Positions 1-7,468 of a DNA stretch of 64,000 bases are shown in pieces. The position numbers and the translations under genes are program-made. Positions within the stretch are counted from its first letter, which is position 1. The number at the start of each line of letters is the position of its first letter. This DNA is from Candidatus Sulfuricurvum sp. RIFRC-1 (GTDB lineage Bacteria; Campylobacterota; Campylobacteria; Campylobacterales; Sulfurimonadaceae): assembly GCF_000310245.1 (NCBI RefSeq), contig NC_020505.1, positions 310,001 to 374,000 on the forward strand. Reading direction: 5' to 3'. The notes beneath the pieces are model-generated. The model ran no database searches. It was given only the letters and a program-made list of their open reading frames with translations, and was not told where the DNA came from.

Positions 1-256
1 GAAACTGTTTCTCACTGAGCTTCGAAAACGATTACAAGAACGCTTTGCGGGGGTAAATCCAATCGATAAAATGGTGGAGCTTACTCAAACACCGGTATTT
101 TATACACGACCGTTGAAGTTTGGAAAGTATAAAGGGAAAACCCTCAGTGAGATTGCCGAAGCGGACAAAGGATATCTAACCTGGATGCTGGGTAACATGG
201 ATAGCCTCGATGAGGATATGCGTTACAGTATTGGACGGGTTTTAGGTAATTCCTAA
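1..256 (+). CDS. C-terminal end of an exonuclease-like protein (partial, 5' end outside window)
   Basis: The frame is open from base 2 with no start needed inside the window, so the gene begins upstream; the ATG at 71 is internal. The visible ~84 residues end in a compact module with the signature FGKYKGKTLSEI followed by YLTWML, which resembles the small C-terminal domain (DUF3820-like) attached to DnaQ/exonuclease X-type 3'-5' exonucleases. The catalytic DEDD domain would lie upstream and is not visible, so the exonuclease role is an inference from the tail. The stop codon overlaps the end of the convergent Sel1-type gene by 4 nt. Confidence 0.6.
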   Translation, partial: KLFLTELRKRLQERFAGVNPIDKMVELTQTPVFYTRPLKFGKYKGKTLSEIAEADKGYLTWMLGNMDSLDEDMRYSIGRVLGNS

Positions 257-513
257 AACGTTGTTTTTGTCGAGGTGGCAATTTCGCTTAGGCGATACGC
301 CGCATCGACATGCCCTGCGCGCATCGCTTTTTTCCACCACTCCATCGCTTTATCCACATCTTTTTCAACACCTTCGCCGTAAAAATAGATCATCCCCATA
401 TGAAACTGCGCTTCAGGATCACGTTTGTAAGCGGCTAATGGGTAGAGAAGCTCATGGGCTTTGGTAAAATCTCCCGCATCATACGCGGCAATTCCCTCAT
501 AAAGTTCGTCCAT
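253..513 (-). CDS. Small Sel1/TPR-like repeat protein
   Basis: An 86-residue protein made of helical pairs of the Sel1-like type: GDFTKAHELLYPLA, then PEAQFHMGMIYFYGEGVEKDVDKA and a final AMRAGHVDAAYRLS half repeat. The G-x-GV and DxxKAMEWW features are typical of Sel1 repeats, which usually bind partner proteins. There is no signal peptide, so it is probably cytoplasmic. It is a single gene, convergent with the exonuclease-like gene and divergent from the LRV-repeat operon. No specific function can be assigned. Confidence 0.75.
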   Translation of the reverse strand: MDELYEGIAAYDAGDFTKAHELLYPLAAYKRDPEAQFHMGMIYFYGEGVEKDVDKAMEWWKKAMRAGHVDAAYRLSEIATSTKTTF

Positions 514-578
514 CGTTAAAATCCTTTTAAACTATTGATGACATTATACCTTTGTGTAAGTTTTTTAGAGTGAGTGAA

Positions 579-584
579 TATAAT
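579..584 (+). promoter_or_regulatory. -10 box of the LRV-MoxR-VWA-helicase operon; predicted leaderless start
   Basis: A perfect TATAAT lies 7 nt before the ATG at 592, so transcription should begin at or next to that ATG. No clear -35 box is seen. This rules out the upstream in-frame GTG at 574, which lies ahead of the -10 box. Confidence 0.6.
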
Positions 585-591
585 ACGCGTT

Positions 592-1839
592 ATGAACTAT
601 GATGAGCTTTGCGATAAATCGATTCTACTGTTGGGAAAAACCCGTGCATTGAGTGAAGAGGAATTTGATGCTCTTCTTAAATTGCATAAAATCACACGTG
701 TCGGCAGTTTCACCGATGATGTTTCCCTCATTATCGAAGGGAGAATGATGAATCCCTACGAGCAGGTCGAATTGGCGCATCTTTATGAGACACAGAATGC
801 CCCTATTGTGGAAATTTCAAGTGTAGAGGAGTGGCTATGCCGCTCCATCGAACCCAATCGATTACTAATGAGCCTGAAGCTTTCCCGCAACCAAGAGCGT
901 CTGGTTGATTTTCTACAAAATCCCTATATCACCGATGAACTTTTTTTCAAACTTCTCAAACTGTACGATTGGCAGAATGAGGGGTTGTTTGACAACGATA
1001 CCAACCGAGATGTCACCGCTTCGATCATCGGGCGGTTTTACGTCGATCTGGATCGTAATCATAATGTTCAGTATGCGATGAGCGGATTGGCCCATTTGAT
1101 TGAGCAGTACGGAAGCAAAGAACTCATAAGTGCGATAGCGGAGCTTCCCCCGATAGCCAATGAAATCAAACATCCGAGAGATCGCTCTTTGAACGGGGTG
1201 TTGGATGCAATAGCACTTCATTCGGAAACACAGGAAAGTATTTTACGTCTGTTGTTGGGTGAGCGTGCTGCTTTGTTAGCCCATCGGGAACCGTTGGCAT
1301 TGGAGATCGGATTGTTAGAGCTGAACGATGAAGAGGTCAATAGGATACTGGCTCAAAACACGACCTTATCCCAGAAGGGAGCGTTGCAGTTAGAAGCAAA
1401 ATATCCGAATGTGATTGCTTCGAAAACGGTGTTGCGTGAGGAAAGCTTTGATCGTTTAGTTGAGCAATACGCACAGGATTTGGCGAGCAATCCAAGCCTC
1501 ACCCCCATGATGCAACAAAAACTCTTTTCACTAAATAATAATGCCGTATCGGGGGCACTTGCTTCCAACTCTCATGTAGAGAGGAGAATACTGGAGGAGC
1601 TTTTCGAGAGTGGAAAATTTTACTTACAGCTTGCTTCCAACTCATCGCTTTCTTCGGATATGCTGGAGTCGCTTGCGGCAGATGGTGATGCCGAGGTATT
1701 GTCTGCCTTAGCTGCAAACACAGCAACTCCGATAGAGACACTCTATCAGCTCTCTTTTGATCGGCGGTATGAGAGGGCGGTGAAAACAAACCCCGCGTTC
1801 GGAAAATATATACAAACTCATAATATAGGATGGTTTTAA
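592..1839 (+). CDS. LRV-like (leucine-rich repeat variant) helical repeat protein
   Basis: A 415-residue protein of unknown function. The C-terminal half carries tandem units of about 24-26 residues beginning LA(S/Q/A)N and followed by a short helix, near residues 251, 295, 321, 345 and 371 (ILAQNTTLS, LASNPSLTP, ALASNSHVE, QLASNSSLS, ALAANTATP). This resembles LRV/HEAT-like solenoids. The start at ATG 592 is chosen because the -10 box at 579-584 leaves no room for the GTG at 574. Its stop overlaps the MoxR start (TAATG), so the two are translationally coupled. In other bacteria such repeat proteins accompany MoxR/VWA pairs and may act as a substrate or scaffold subunit; that role is inferred. 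Confidence 0.7.
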   Translation: MNYDELCDKSILLLGKTRALSEEEFDALLKLHKITRVGSFTDDVSLIIEGRMMNPYEQVELAHLYETQNAPIVEISSVEEWLCRSIEPNRLLMSLKLSRNQERLVDFLQNPYITDELFFKLLKLYDWQNEGLFDNDTNRDVTASIIGRFYVDLDRNHNVQYAMSGLAHLIEQYGSKELISAIAELPPIANEIKHPRDRSLNGVLDAIALHSETQESILRLLLGERAALLAHREPLALEIGLLELNDEEVNRILAQNTTLSQKGALQLEAKYPNVIASKTVLREESFDRLVEQYAQDLASNPSLTPMMQQKLFSLNNNAVSGALASNSHVERRILEELFESGKFYLQLASNSSLSSDMLESLAADGDAEVLSALAANTATPIETLYQLSFDRRYERAVKTNPAFGKYIQTHNIGWF

Positions 1840-2831
1840 TGCGCAGTTCATATGCGAAAACGACGATCGAATCGTTGATCGTCTCTCAGATCCCGACCTT
1901 TTTGTGGGGGGCTCCGGGAATTGGGAAATCTTCTATCATCAAACAGATCGCCTTTGAGAAAAATCTCGAATGCATCGATTTGCGTCTCTCCCTCCTTGAT
2001 CCTACCGATCTCAAAGGGATTCCGTTTTATGAGCGTGATTCCCATACTGCTCTCTGGGCACCCCCGTCGTTTCTTCCGCGCGAGGGGGTGGGAATATTGT
2101 TTCTCGATGAGCTCAATGCGGCCGCTCCCGCCGTGCAAGCTTCGGCGTATCAGCTGATTTTGGATCGTAAAGTAGGGGAATATACCCTCCCCGATGGGTG
2201 GTCGATCGTCGCGGCAGGAAATCGTGAAAGCGATCGAGGGGTAGTTTATCGTCTCCCCTCGCCGCTGGCGAACCGATTTGTCCATATCGAGATGGAGGTG
2301 AGCGTGGAGGATTGGCGTTATTGGGCAGTGAAAATGCGTATTGATCCCCGTCTGATCGCCTACATCGGATTTAAAAACAGCGCACTATTTGGATTCGATC
2401 CACTCAAAAACGTCCGCAGTTTCGCTACACCGCGCAGTTGGGAAGCGGTCCATAAGATCCTTCAAAGCTCGTTGCCGCAAAATCTCTTACTCGAAGCGAT
2501 TGCGGGTGCGGTGGGAGAAGATGCCGCGATCGATTTTTTAGGCTACTGTAAAATCATGGATCATCTCCCCGATGTCGATGCGATTTTACGAGGCGAAGAG
2601 AGTGAAGCGCCGAGTGAACTCTCTACCCTCTATGCCCTCTCCAACGTCCTTGTATCCCGAGTGTTGCACACGCGCGATGAAGAAGAACTTTCTAACGTAT
2701 TGCGTTACACCCTCAAACTCAAAAATGAGTTTGCCGTCCTCATCGTCCAAGACCTCCAGCGTCAAGGTGTAGCGATGGAACATCTGGATGCCTTCGGCGA
2801 GTGGGTCGAGGCATACGCCTATCTGCTATGA
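1839..2831 (+). CDS. MoxR-type AAA+ ATPase
   Basis: A 330-residue AAA_5/MoxR-family ATPase. Visible motifs: Walker A GAPGIGKS (about residues 24-31), the LLDPTDLKG segment typical of MoxR proteins paired with DUF2201/VWA partners, Walker B ILFLDELN (about 86-93), the sensor region AAGNRESD (about 125), and the arginine-finger region LANRFVHIE. MoxR ATPases act as chaperones that insert cofactors or remodel partner complexes together with a VWA protein. The ATG at 1839 is used: it overlaps the preceding stop (TAATG) and has AGGA about 9 nt upstream. The gene overlaps the following VWA gene by 4 nt (ATGA). Confidence 0.88.
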   Translation: MRSSYAKTTIESLIVSQIPTFLWGAPGIGKSSIIKQIAFEKNLECIDLRLSLLDPTDLKGIPFYERDSHTALWAPPSFLPREGVGILFLDELNAAAPAVQASAYQLILDRKVGEYTLPDGWSIVAAGNRESDRGVVYRLPSPLANRFVHIEMEVSVEDWRYWAVKMRIDPRLIAYIGFKNSALFGFDPLKNVRSFATPRSWEAVHKILQSSLPQNLLLEAIAGAVGEDAAIDFLGYCKIMDHLPDVDAILRGEESEAPSELSTLYALSNVLVSRVLHTRDEEELSNVLRYTLKLKNEFAVLIVQDLQRQGVAMEHLDAFGEWVEAYAYLL

Positions 2832-3904
2832 TCGATTTCCCCCCTCTCAAAGCCAAACTCCTCCTCGATTATCCGTTTTTCGGAACCATCGCCAGCGGCA
2901 TGGAAACAATCGTGAATGACAACATCGAGAGCTTTGCAACAAGAGAGAACCGTTTTGAGTATCGTGAAGCCTATATGGAAAGTCTGAGTGAGGGGGAGCG
3001 AATATTTACCCTCTGCAACGCCGCGCTGCATGAAGCCCTTGCTCATACCCATAGACGGGGAAATCGCAGTCCTTGGCTGTGGAATATGGCGTGCGATTAC
3101 GCGATTAATACGCTGCTGATCGAGAGTGGTTTTTCTCCTCCTTCTGCTATCACCTACGATAAGCGTTTCGGGAATCTCAGTGCCGAAGAGATTTATCATG
3201 AGCTCTCACTGGAGTTTTTGGATCAGGAACAAAATGACCGTGACAGTGACGAGGAGAGAGAAGGGGATTCTCTCGATGAAAAACTCTCACGTGCCCAGCG
3301 TGAAAAACGCTCCCTTGAGGCATTGGAGAAATCGGATCCTCTCAGTGCTGAAATCCACCATCTGATCCAACCTAACCAAAAGAGTTTTATCGACTGGAGA
3401 AGTGAGTTACGCGAGAGTGTCGGGGGGCATTATGTCAGCGATTACACTCTGATACCGCCGAGTAAAAAGCTCCTCTATGATGGGGTCTATCTGCCGGGGG
3501 TTCATTCGCGTCATTTGGAGTTAGCCATAGCGATTGACAGCTCGGGATCGGTGGATGAGGTGTTGTTGGCACAGTTTATCGCCGAAGTCGAATCGATTAC
3601 TGAATTGTTTGGTTCGTACACCATCGACCTGATCGTTTGTGATGATCGCATCCGAAGCCAGACCCGATTTGAGCGGGGAGAATCTATCACGTATGCTCTT
3701 AGCGGAGGAGGAGGGACCGATTTTAATCCGGTCTTTGAGCTGATAGAGTCATGGATGTACCGTCCGAAAATCCTCCTCTATTTTAGTGATCTAGACGGTA
3801 AATTCCCCCCTTATGAGCCGCCGTATGAGACATTATGGATTTCACCGATGAAGGGTGAAGTTCCGTTTGGAAGAGTGATTGAGCTAAAGGATGAGAATGG
3901 TTGA
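2828..3904 (+). CDS. DUF2201-type VWA-like metallopeptidase-fold protein, MoxR partner
   Basis: A 358-residue protein. The N-terminal part contains HEALAHTH near residue 68 followed by WNMACDYAIN, matching the DUF2201 putative metallopeptidase region. The C-terminal part is VWA-like, with a MIDAS-type DSSGS near residue 237 and GGGGTDF further on. The usual HExxH of this region is replaced by HEALA-H, so zinc binding is uncertain. A charged linker rich in D, E and R (about residues 135-165) separates the two domains. The start at 2828 forms an ATGA overlap with the MoxR stop. Family knowledge makes it the VWA partner of the upstream ATPase. Confidence 0.82.
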   Translation: MIDFPPLKAKLLLDYPFFGTIASGMETIVNDNIESFATRENRFEYREAYMESLSEGERIFTLCNAALHEALAHTHRRGNRSPWLWNMACDYAINTLLIESGFSPPSAITYDKRFGNLSAEEIYHELSLEFLDQEQNDRDSDEEREGDSLDEKLSRAQREKRSLEALEKSDPLSAEIHHLIQPNQKSFIDWRSELRESVGGHYVSDYTLIPPSKKLLYDGVYLPGVHSRHLELAIAIDSSGSVDEVLLAQFIAEVESITELFGSYTIDLIVCDDRIRSQTRFERGESITYALSGGGGTDFNPVFELIESWMYRPKILLYFSDLDGKFPPYEPPYETLWISPMKGEVPFGRVIELKDENG

Positions 3905-5135
3905 AAATGCGTTGAAAATAGTGGAACACTCCAACCTCTTTATCACCGGCGGTGCAGGATCGGGTAAAACGACCCTTACACGTGCAATCATCGAGGATGC
4001 GGTGGAAAAAGGGAAATCAGTAGCCCGTCTCGCCTCGACGGGGATGGCGGCGACGCTGATCGGGGGGCAGACACTCCACAGCTTTTTTGATCTTGGGATT
4101 GCTTCGTCTCAAGAGGAGTTGGAACGCAACGGCAAGATTGAGCCTTCTAAAAAGATCATCAAACTCATCCGTTCCATGCAGATTATCGTTATCGATGAGA
4201 TTTCGATGGTGGGGGCACCTTTGCTTGACATGATCCGTCTGCGATTGTTGCAAGCCGAATTTAACGGACGACTCATTGTGGTAGGGGATTTCTTACAGCT
4301 CCCCCCCGTAACACGAGGGAATGAACCAATCTATTTTGCGTTTGAGTCTCCCTCATGGGAGCGACTTGGGTTTGAGACCCTTCATTTAGAGGGGTCATAC
4401 CGTACCCACGAAGCGGAATTTTTGGAATTGCTTGAAAAAGTACGTCATGCGAGGCTTGATGAAGCGGCGCACGATGCGCTCGAAGCATTGGTCAAACCGC
4501 TGAACGAGGATATGTCTACGATGACACTGTTGTTTGGAAAAAACATCAGTGCCCAAAACCATAACCGCGCTCAGTTGGAGCACCTAAACGGCGAGATTAT
4601 CGAAGTTGAAACCTATGTCACGATTCATGATAAAAAGATGCAGGATCGCGACGTAGAGCGGTTTATGAGTGAGAGCCGTATCGAGCCGATTTTGGCTTTG
4701 AAGGTGGGTGCCCCCATCCTCTTTACCCGCAACGCATGGAACTACTACAACGGCGAGCGGGGGCGGATCACCTCCATCGAAGAGGATCTGATTTGGATCA
4801 AAAAAGAAGATGGTGTGAGTGTGAAAGTGGAGCGTGTCGATAGCACTAAAACACGGTGGATCGAAAAAGGGAGTACGGCAAGCGAAGAGAAACTGATCAC
4901 CCTCAGCCAGTTTCCGATCACGCTAGCCTTTGCGATTACGATCCATAAATCGCAGGGGATGAGCTTGGCCGATTACGTCATCGAGAGCAATGAAATTTTT
5001 GCTCCGTCCCAGTTTTATGTGGCGTTGTCACGTTCCGTGTCGGCACATCGGGTGACATTAATTCGTCCGAATCGGGGGTGGGAAAAACTTTGCTTTGTCC
5101 ACCCCAAAGCGAAACAATTTAGCGAGGGTTTGTAA
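3897..5135 (+). CDS. PIF1/RecD-like superfamily 1 DNA helicase
   Basis: A 412-residue helicase. Motif I is GGAGSGKTT (about residues 18-26), motif II is VIDEISM (about 98-104), motif III GDFLQLPPV follows, and the C-terminal motifs are HKSQGMSLADYV (about 350) and YVALSRSVS. This pattern fits PIF1-like helicases that unwind DNA with 5'-3' polarity. ATG 3897 is preferred over ATG 3891 because AAAGG at 3886-3890 leaves a 6-nt spacing only for 3897. It overlaps the VWA gene by 8 nt, placing it in the LRV-MoxR-VWA operon, which is unusual. Its end overlaps the convergent fetB-like gene by 17 nt. Confidence 0.87.
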   Translation: MVENALKIVEHSNLFITGGAGSGKTTLTRAIIEDAVEKGKSVARLASTGMAATLIGGQTLHSFFDLGIASSQEELERNGKIEPSKKIIKLIRSMQIIVIDEISMVGAPLLDMIRLRLLQAEFNGRLIVVGDFLQLPPVTRGNEPIYFAFESPSWERLGFETLHLEGSYRTHEAEFLELLEKVRHARLDEAAHDALEALVKPLNEDMSTMTLLFGKNISAQNHNRAQLEHLNGEIIEVETYVTIHDKKMQDRDVERFMSESRIEPILALKVGAPILFTRNAWNYYNGERGRITSIEEDLIWIKKEDGVSVKVERVDSTKTRWIEKGSTASEEKLITLSQFPITLAFAITIHKSQGMSLADYVIESNEIFAPSQFYVALSRSVSAHRVTLIRPNRGWEKLCFVHPKAKQFSEGL

Positions 5136-5862
5136 ACGCCGCACCGATAATGACCCGATAGGAGAACATCGTGCTAAATACCGCCGCGAGCAACGCCACC
5201 GCCACCATCATATACATGACGGCGAGCTGATACGAAATGGCGCTTAGCGGATCGGCACCCGCGAGGAGCATCCCCGTCGTTATACCGGGGATGTGGATGA
5301 TTCCGACCGTTTGGAGCATATTAAGCGTCGGGATCATCGAAGCTTTGACGGAGGCTTTCGAGGCAAAGCTAAGCGCTTCTTTGAGCGGCGCACCCAGCGC
5401 CACCATCCCCTCGATAATCTCAATCGTATTTTTTACCTCTGCACGGAACCGCTCGGTGCTTTGGGTATAGACGTTGAGGGCGTTGCCGATAATCATCCCC
5501 CCGATAGGGATCATCTCATGGGGAACCATGTGGATCACCCCAAATGCCATCATTGAGAGAAAAACAATCCCCGATGAAGCTCCGAGGGTAAAAAAGGCGA
5601 TTTTAAAACTGTGCTCACCTAAAGGGGAGCGTTTTTTTGCCGTATACGCTCCGAATGTCACCATCCCCAGTAATACGAAAAATAAGAGTGATGGGTGTTC
5701 GATTTTAAAGAGATAAACGAGAGCATACCCGAGGAGCCCCAACTGCACCATCGCCAAAATCGAGTTGGTGAGGATTTTTTTCTCCAAACCGAACTGTTCA
5801 CGGCGTGAGTACCAGAGAGCGAAAATAATAAGAGCGTAAGAGGCTAAAAAAGAGTATTGCAT
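5119..5862 (-). CDS. fetB: UPF0014/FetB-type ABC transporter permease
   Basis: A 247-residue polytopic membrane protein with about seven hydrophobic segments. The central stretch MIPIGGMIIGNALN, the EGMVALGAPLKEAL loop and the HIPGITTGMLLAGADP segment are characteristic of UPF0014 (YbbM/FetB) proteins. In E. coli FetB works with the ATPase FetA in iron export. No ATPase lies next to it; the only orphan ABC ATPase in the window is at 44149-44736 and looks oligopeptide-type, so pairing is unproven. It is convergent with the helicase gene. Confidence 0.82.
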   Translation of the reverse strand: MQYSFLASYALIIFALWYSRREQFGLEKKILTNSILAMVQLGLLGYALVYLFKIEHPSLLFFVLLGMVTFGAYTAKKRSPLGEHSFKIAFFTLGASSGIVFLSMMAFGVIHMVPHEMIPIGGMIIGNALNVYTQSTERFRAEVKNTIEIIEGMVALGAPLKEALSFASKASVKASMIPTLNMLQTVGIIHIPGITTGMLLAGADPLSAISYQLAVMYMMVAVALLAAVFSTMFSYRVIIGAAFTNPR

Positions 5863-5880
5863 AAGCTATTATACAAGGTT

Positions 5881-6153
5881 CTACACCACGGTAATCTCTA
5901 TCTTTTTATTAAAAGCATTTCCGAGTTTTTGCAAGAAATCAATCCCGACATTGACCGAACCGTTTTCGATGCGGCTAATGACCGTTTGTGTCGTTCCTAG
6001 CTTTTTTGCCAATTCACCTTGGGTGAGTTTGTATTGCAACCGAAGTCCGACTAAAATATCGATAATTTTAAAGCGTAACTCTTTTTGCTGATACGCCGTT
6101 TTAAACTCTTCGTTTTGTAGTGATTCGTTTAGATGGTGTTGAAAATCATCCAT
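5881..6153 (-). CDS. higA: HigA-type XRE-family antitoxin
   Basis: A 90-residue protein with a helix-turn-helix of the XRE/Cro type in the middle (LTQGELAKKLGTTQTVISRIE) after an N-terminal helical part. It is the second gene of a two-gene unit, overlapping the toxin gene by 8 nt, in the toxin-first order typical of HigBA. The HTH probably binds the inverted repeat overlapping the shared promoter at 6494-6511, giving autoregulation. Confidence 0.85.
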   Translation of the reverse strand: MDDFQHHLNESLQNEEFKTAYQQKELRFKIIDILVGLRLQYKLTQGELAKKLGTTQTVISRIENGSVNVGIDFLQKLGNAFNKKIEITVV

Positions 6154-6487
6154 TTTGTACCTCTTTTAGCCGTTTGATGGCAATTTCAAGTTCTTTTCTT
6201 GGTGTGCTCTGGGTTTTCTTTTGAAACCCATGAAGCATCACGAACGTTTTGTCTGTGTAGGCAAAATACAATACCCGATAAATACCGGAGTTGTCTTTAG
6301 CCCGTACTTCGTAAATCTTTTGTTCTAACGGTCTTACAAATGGTAGACCCAACTCTGTACCGTATTTTTGTAACAGAGTGAATATCCTGAATATTTCAGC
6401 TTTCGGTTCATTGCTGATATCCTCTAACCACTCTTTTACGGGTAACTTACCGTTTTGGTTTTGATAATAATTTATTTTCCACTGCAT
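6146..6487 (-). CDS. higB: HigB/RelE-type toxin (phage-derived Gp49-like family)
   Basis: A 113-residue protein of the RelE/ParE superfamily, Gp49-like branch: WKINYYQNQNGKLPVKEWL at the start, then LPFVRPL, the core IYEVRAKDNSGIYRVLYF and the late motif MLHGFQKKTQ(S)TP. Such toxins are ribosome-dependent mRNA nucleases. The ATG at 6487 lies only 4 nt after a consensus -10 box, so the transcript should be leaderless or nearly so. The start agrees with the family's usual N-terminus. Confidence 0.87.
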   Translation of the reverse strand: MQWKINYYQNQNGKLPVKEWLEDISNEPKAEIFRIFTLLQKYGTELGLPFVRPLEQKIYEVRAKDNSGIYRVLYFAYTDKTFVMLHGFQKKTQSTPRKELEIAIKRLKEVQNG

Positions 6488-6491
6488 CGCT

Positions 6492-6521
6492 ATTATATCT
6501 TATTAGATATATTTTTGTCAA
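6492..6521 (-). promoter_or_regulatory. higBA promoter with overlapping inverted-repeat operator
   Basis: On the minus strand TTGACA (6521-6516) and TATAAT (6497-6492) are both consensus, 18 nt apart. An inverted repeat, TATATCT and AGATATA with a 4-nt spacer (6494-6511), covers the -10 box and spacer. This is a likely autoregulatory operator for the HigA-type protein. Confidence 0.7.
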
Positions 6522-6641
6522 TTGAGATGGTAAAATAGGATGACATCATTACATACCTTTTATGGTGATGCTAACAGTATAAGAGTGATTTTTTAGAAGA
6601 GAATGAAAAATGACAAATTGCAATATTAAGAAGAAAAATGA

Positions 6642-6709
6642 GCTTTTACCGCTGAGGTAAAACATAGCGTTAGCGTAGCCGAAGGGATTTTATTCCTTCG
6701 GCGTTTAAA
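6642..6709 (+). repeat. Copy 1 of a 68-nt two-hairpin structured element
   Basis: Hairpin A pairs TTTTACC (6644-6650) with GGTAAAA (6656-6662) around a 5-nt loop. Hairpin B pairs GCCGAAGG (6678-6685) with CCTTCGGC (6695-6702). A conserved GCGTTTAAA closes the element. A copy of exactly the same length lies at 36493-36560; about 56 of 68 positions agree by eye, and stem changes are largely compensated. Here it sits immediately downstream of the peroxiredoxin stop, in the opposite orientation to that gene. Confidence 0.8.
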
Positions 6710-7306
6710 TTATAATGTTTCTGCGTGTTCTGCAAGGTATTCCGCAACACCCTCAGTGCTCGCTTTCATTCCTGCGTCACCTTTTGCCCAGCCTGCCGGA
6801 CAAACTTCACCGTGCTCGTTGGTAAACAACATCGCATCGATCATACGAAGCATCTCATCGATGTTACGTCCGAGTGGAAGGTCGTTGATGACTGCGTGAC
6901 GAATCGTTCCGTCTTTATCGATCAAAAACGATCCGCGAAGTGCAACCGATTCACCGAATAATACGTCGTAATCACGTGAGATTTGTTTGTTAAGGTCTGC
7001 TACCAATGGGTAACGAACTTGACCGATACCGCCTTGGTTTACCGGAGTATTTTTCCATGCGAAGTGGCTGAATTGTGAGTCAACCGATACACCGATAACG
7101 TTGATTCCGCGTTCTGTAAATGCATCAAGACGGTGATCAAATGCGATCAATTCAGATGGACAAACAAATGTAAAGTCCAATGGGTAGAAGAACAATACGG
7201 CACCTTTTTCGCCGAGGTTTTCGTAGAGGTTGAAATTATCAACGATTTGATTGTTTCCAAGAACGGTTGTAGCGGTAAAGTCAGGAGCTTTTTTGGTAAC
7301 GAGCAT
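6710..7306 (-). CDS. Typical 2-Cys peroxiredoxin (AhpC/Prx1 type)
   Basis: A 198-residue thiol peroxidase, the usual length for this class. The peroxidatic cysteine is C49 in FTFVCPSE and the resolving cysteine is C169 in GEVCPAGW; the conserved PLDFTFVCP and LRGSFLID segments are present. It reduces hydrogen peroxide and organic peroxides, probably with a thioredoxin-like donor. The start has AAGGAAA 6 nt upstream. It is monocistronic and divergent from the ABC exporter; an inverted repeat of ATTCTAAA/TTTAGAAT in the shared intergenic region is a candidate operator. Confidence 0.93.
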   Translation of the reverse strand: MLVTKKAPDFTATTVLGNNQIVDNFNLYENLGEKGAVLFFYPLDFTFVCPSELIAFDHRLDAFTERGINVIGVSVDSQFSHFAWKNTPVNQGGIGQVRYPLVADLNKQISRDYDVLFGESVALRGSFLIDKDGTIRHAVINDLPLGRNIDEMLRMIDAMLFTNEHGEVCPAGWAKGDAGMKASTEGVAEYLAEHAETL

Positions 7307-7394
7307 GTGATTTCCTTGTGTGGTTTTTGAGTAATATGAGGAAATTGTAACACACGAAGATTAATTCAAATAAGAACTCAGAAAGTAACCCTAA

Positions 7395-7425
7395 ATTCTA
7401 AAGGAAAATTTTTATTATTTAGAAT
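7395..7425. promoter_or_regulatory. Inverted repeat in the prx/ABC exporter intergenic region
   Basis: ATTCTAAA (7395-7402) and TTTAGAAT (7418-7425) are exact reverse complements, 15 nt apart, in an AT-rich gap between divergent genes. The half-sites resemble those of PerR boxes, but the order and spacing are not canonical, so the assignment to any regulator is uncertain. Confidence 0.35.
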
Positions 7426-7456
7426 AAAACAGGTAGTTTCACTTACTTGCTTAGGA

Positions 7457-7462
7457 TATAAT
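7457..7462 (+). promoter_or_regulatory. -10 box of the ABC exporter; predicted leaderless start
   Basis: A perfect TATAAT ends 6 nt before the ATG at 7469, which places the expected transcription start on the A of the start codon. No Shine-Dalgarno sequence can exist upstream, so a leaderless mRNA is predicted. Confidence 0.6.
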
Positions 7463-7468
7463 CACTCT

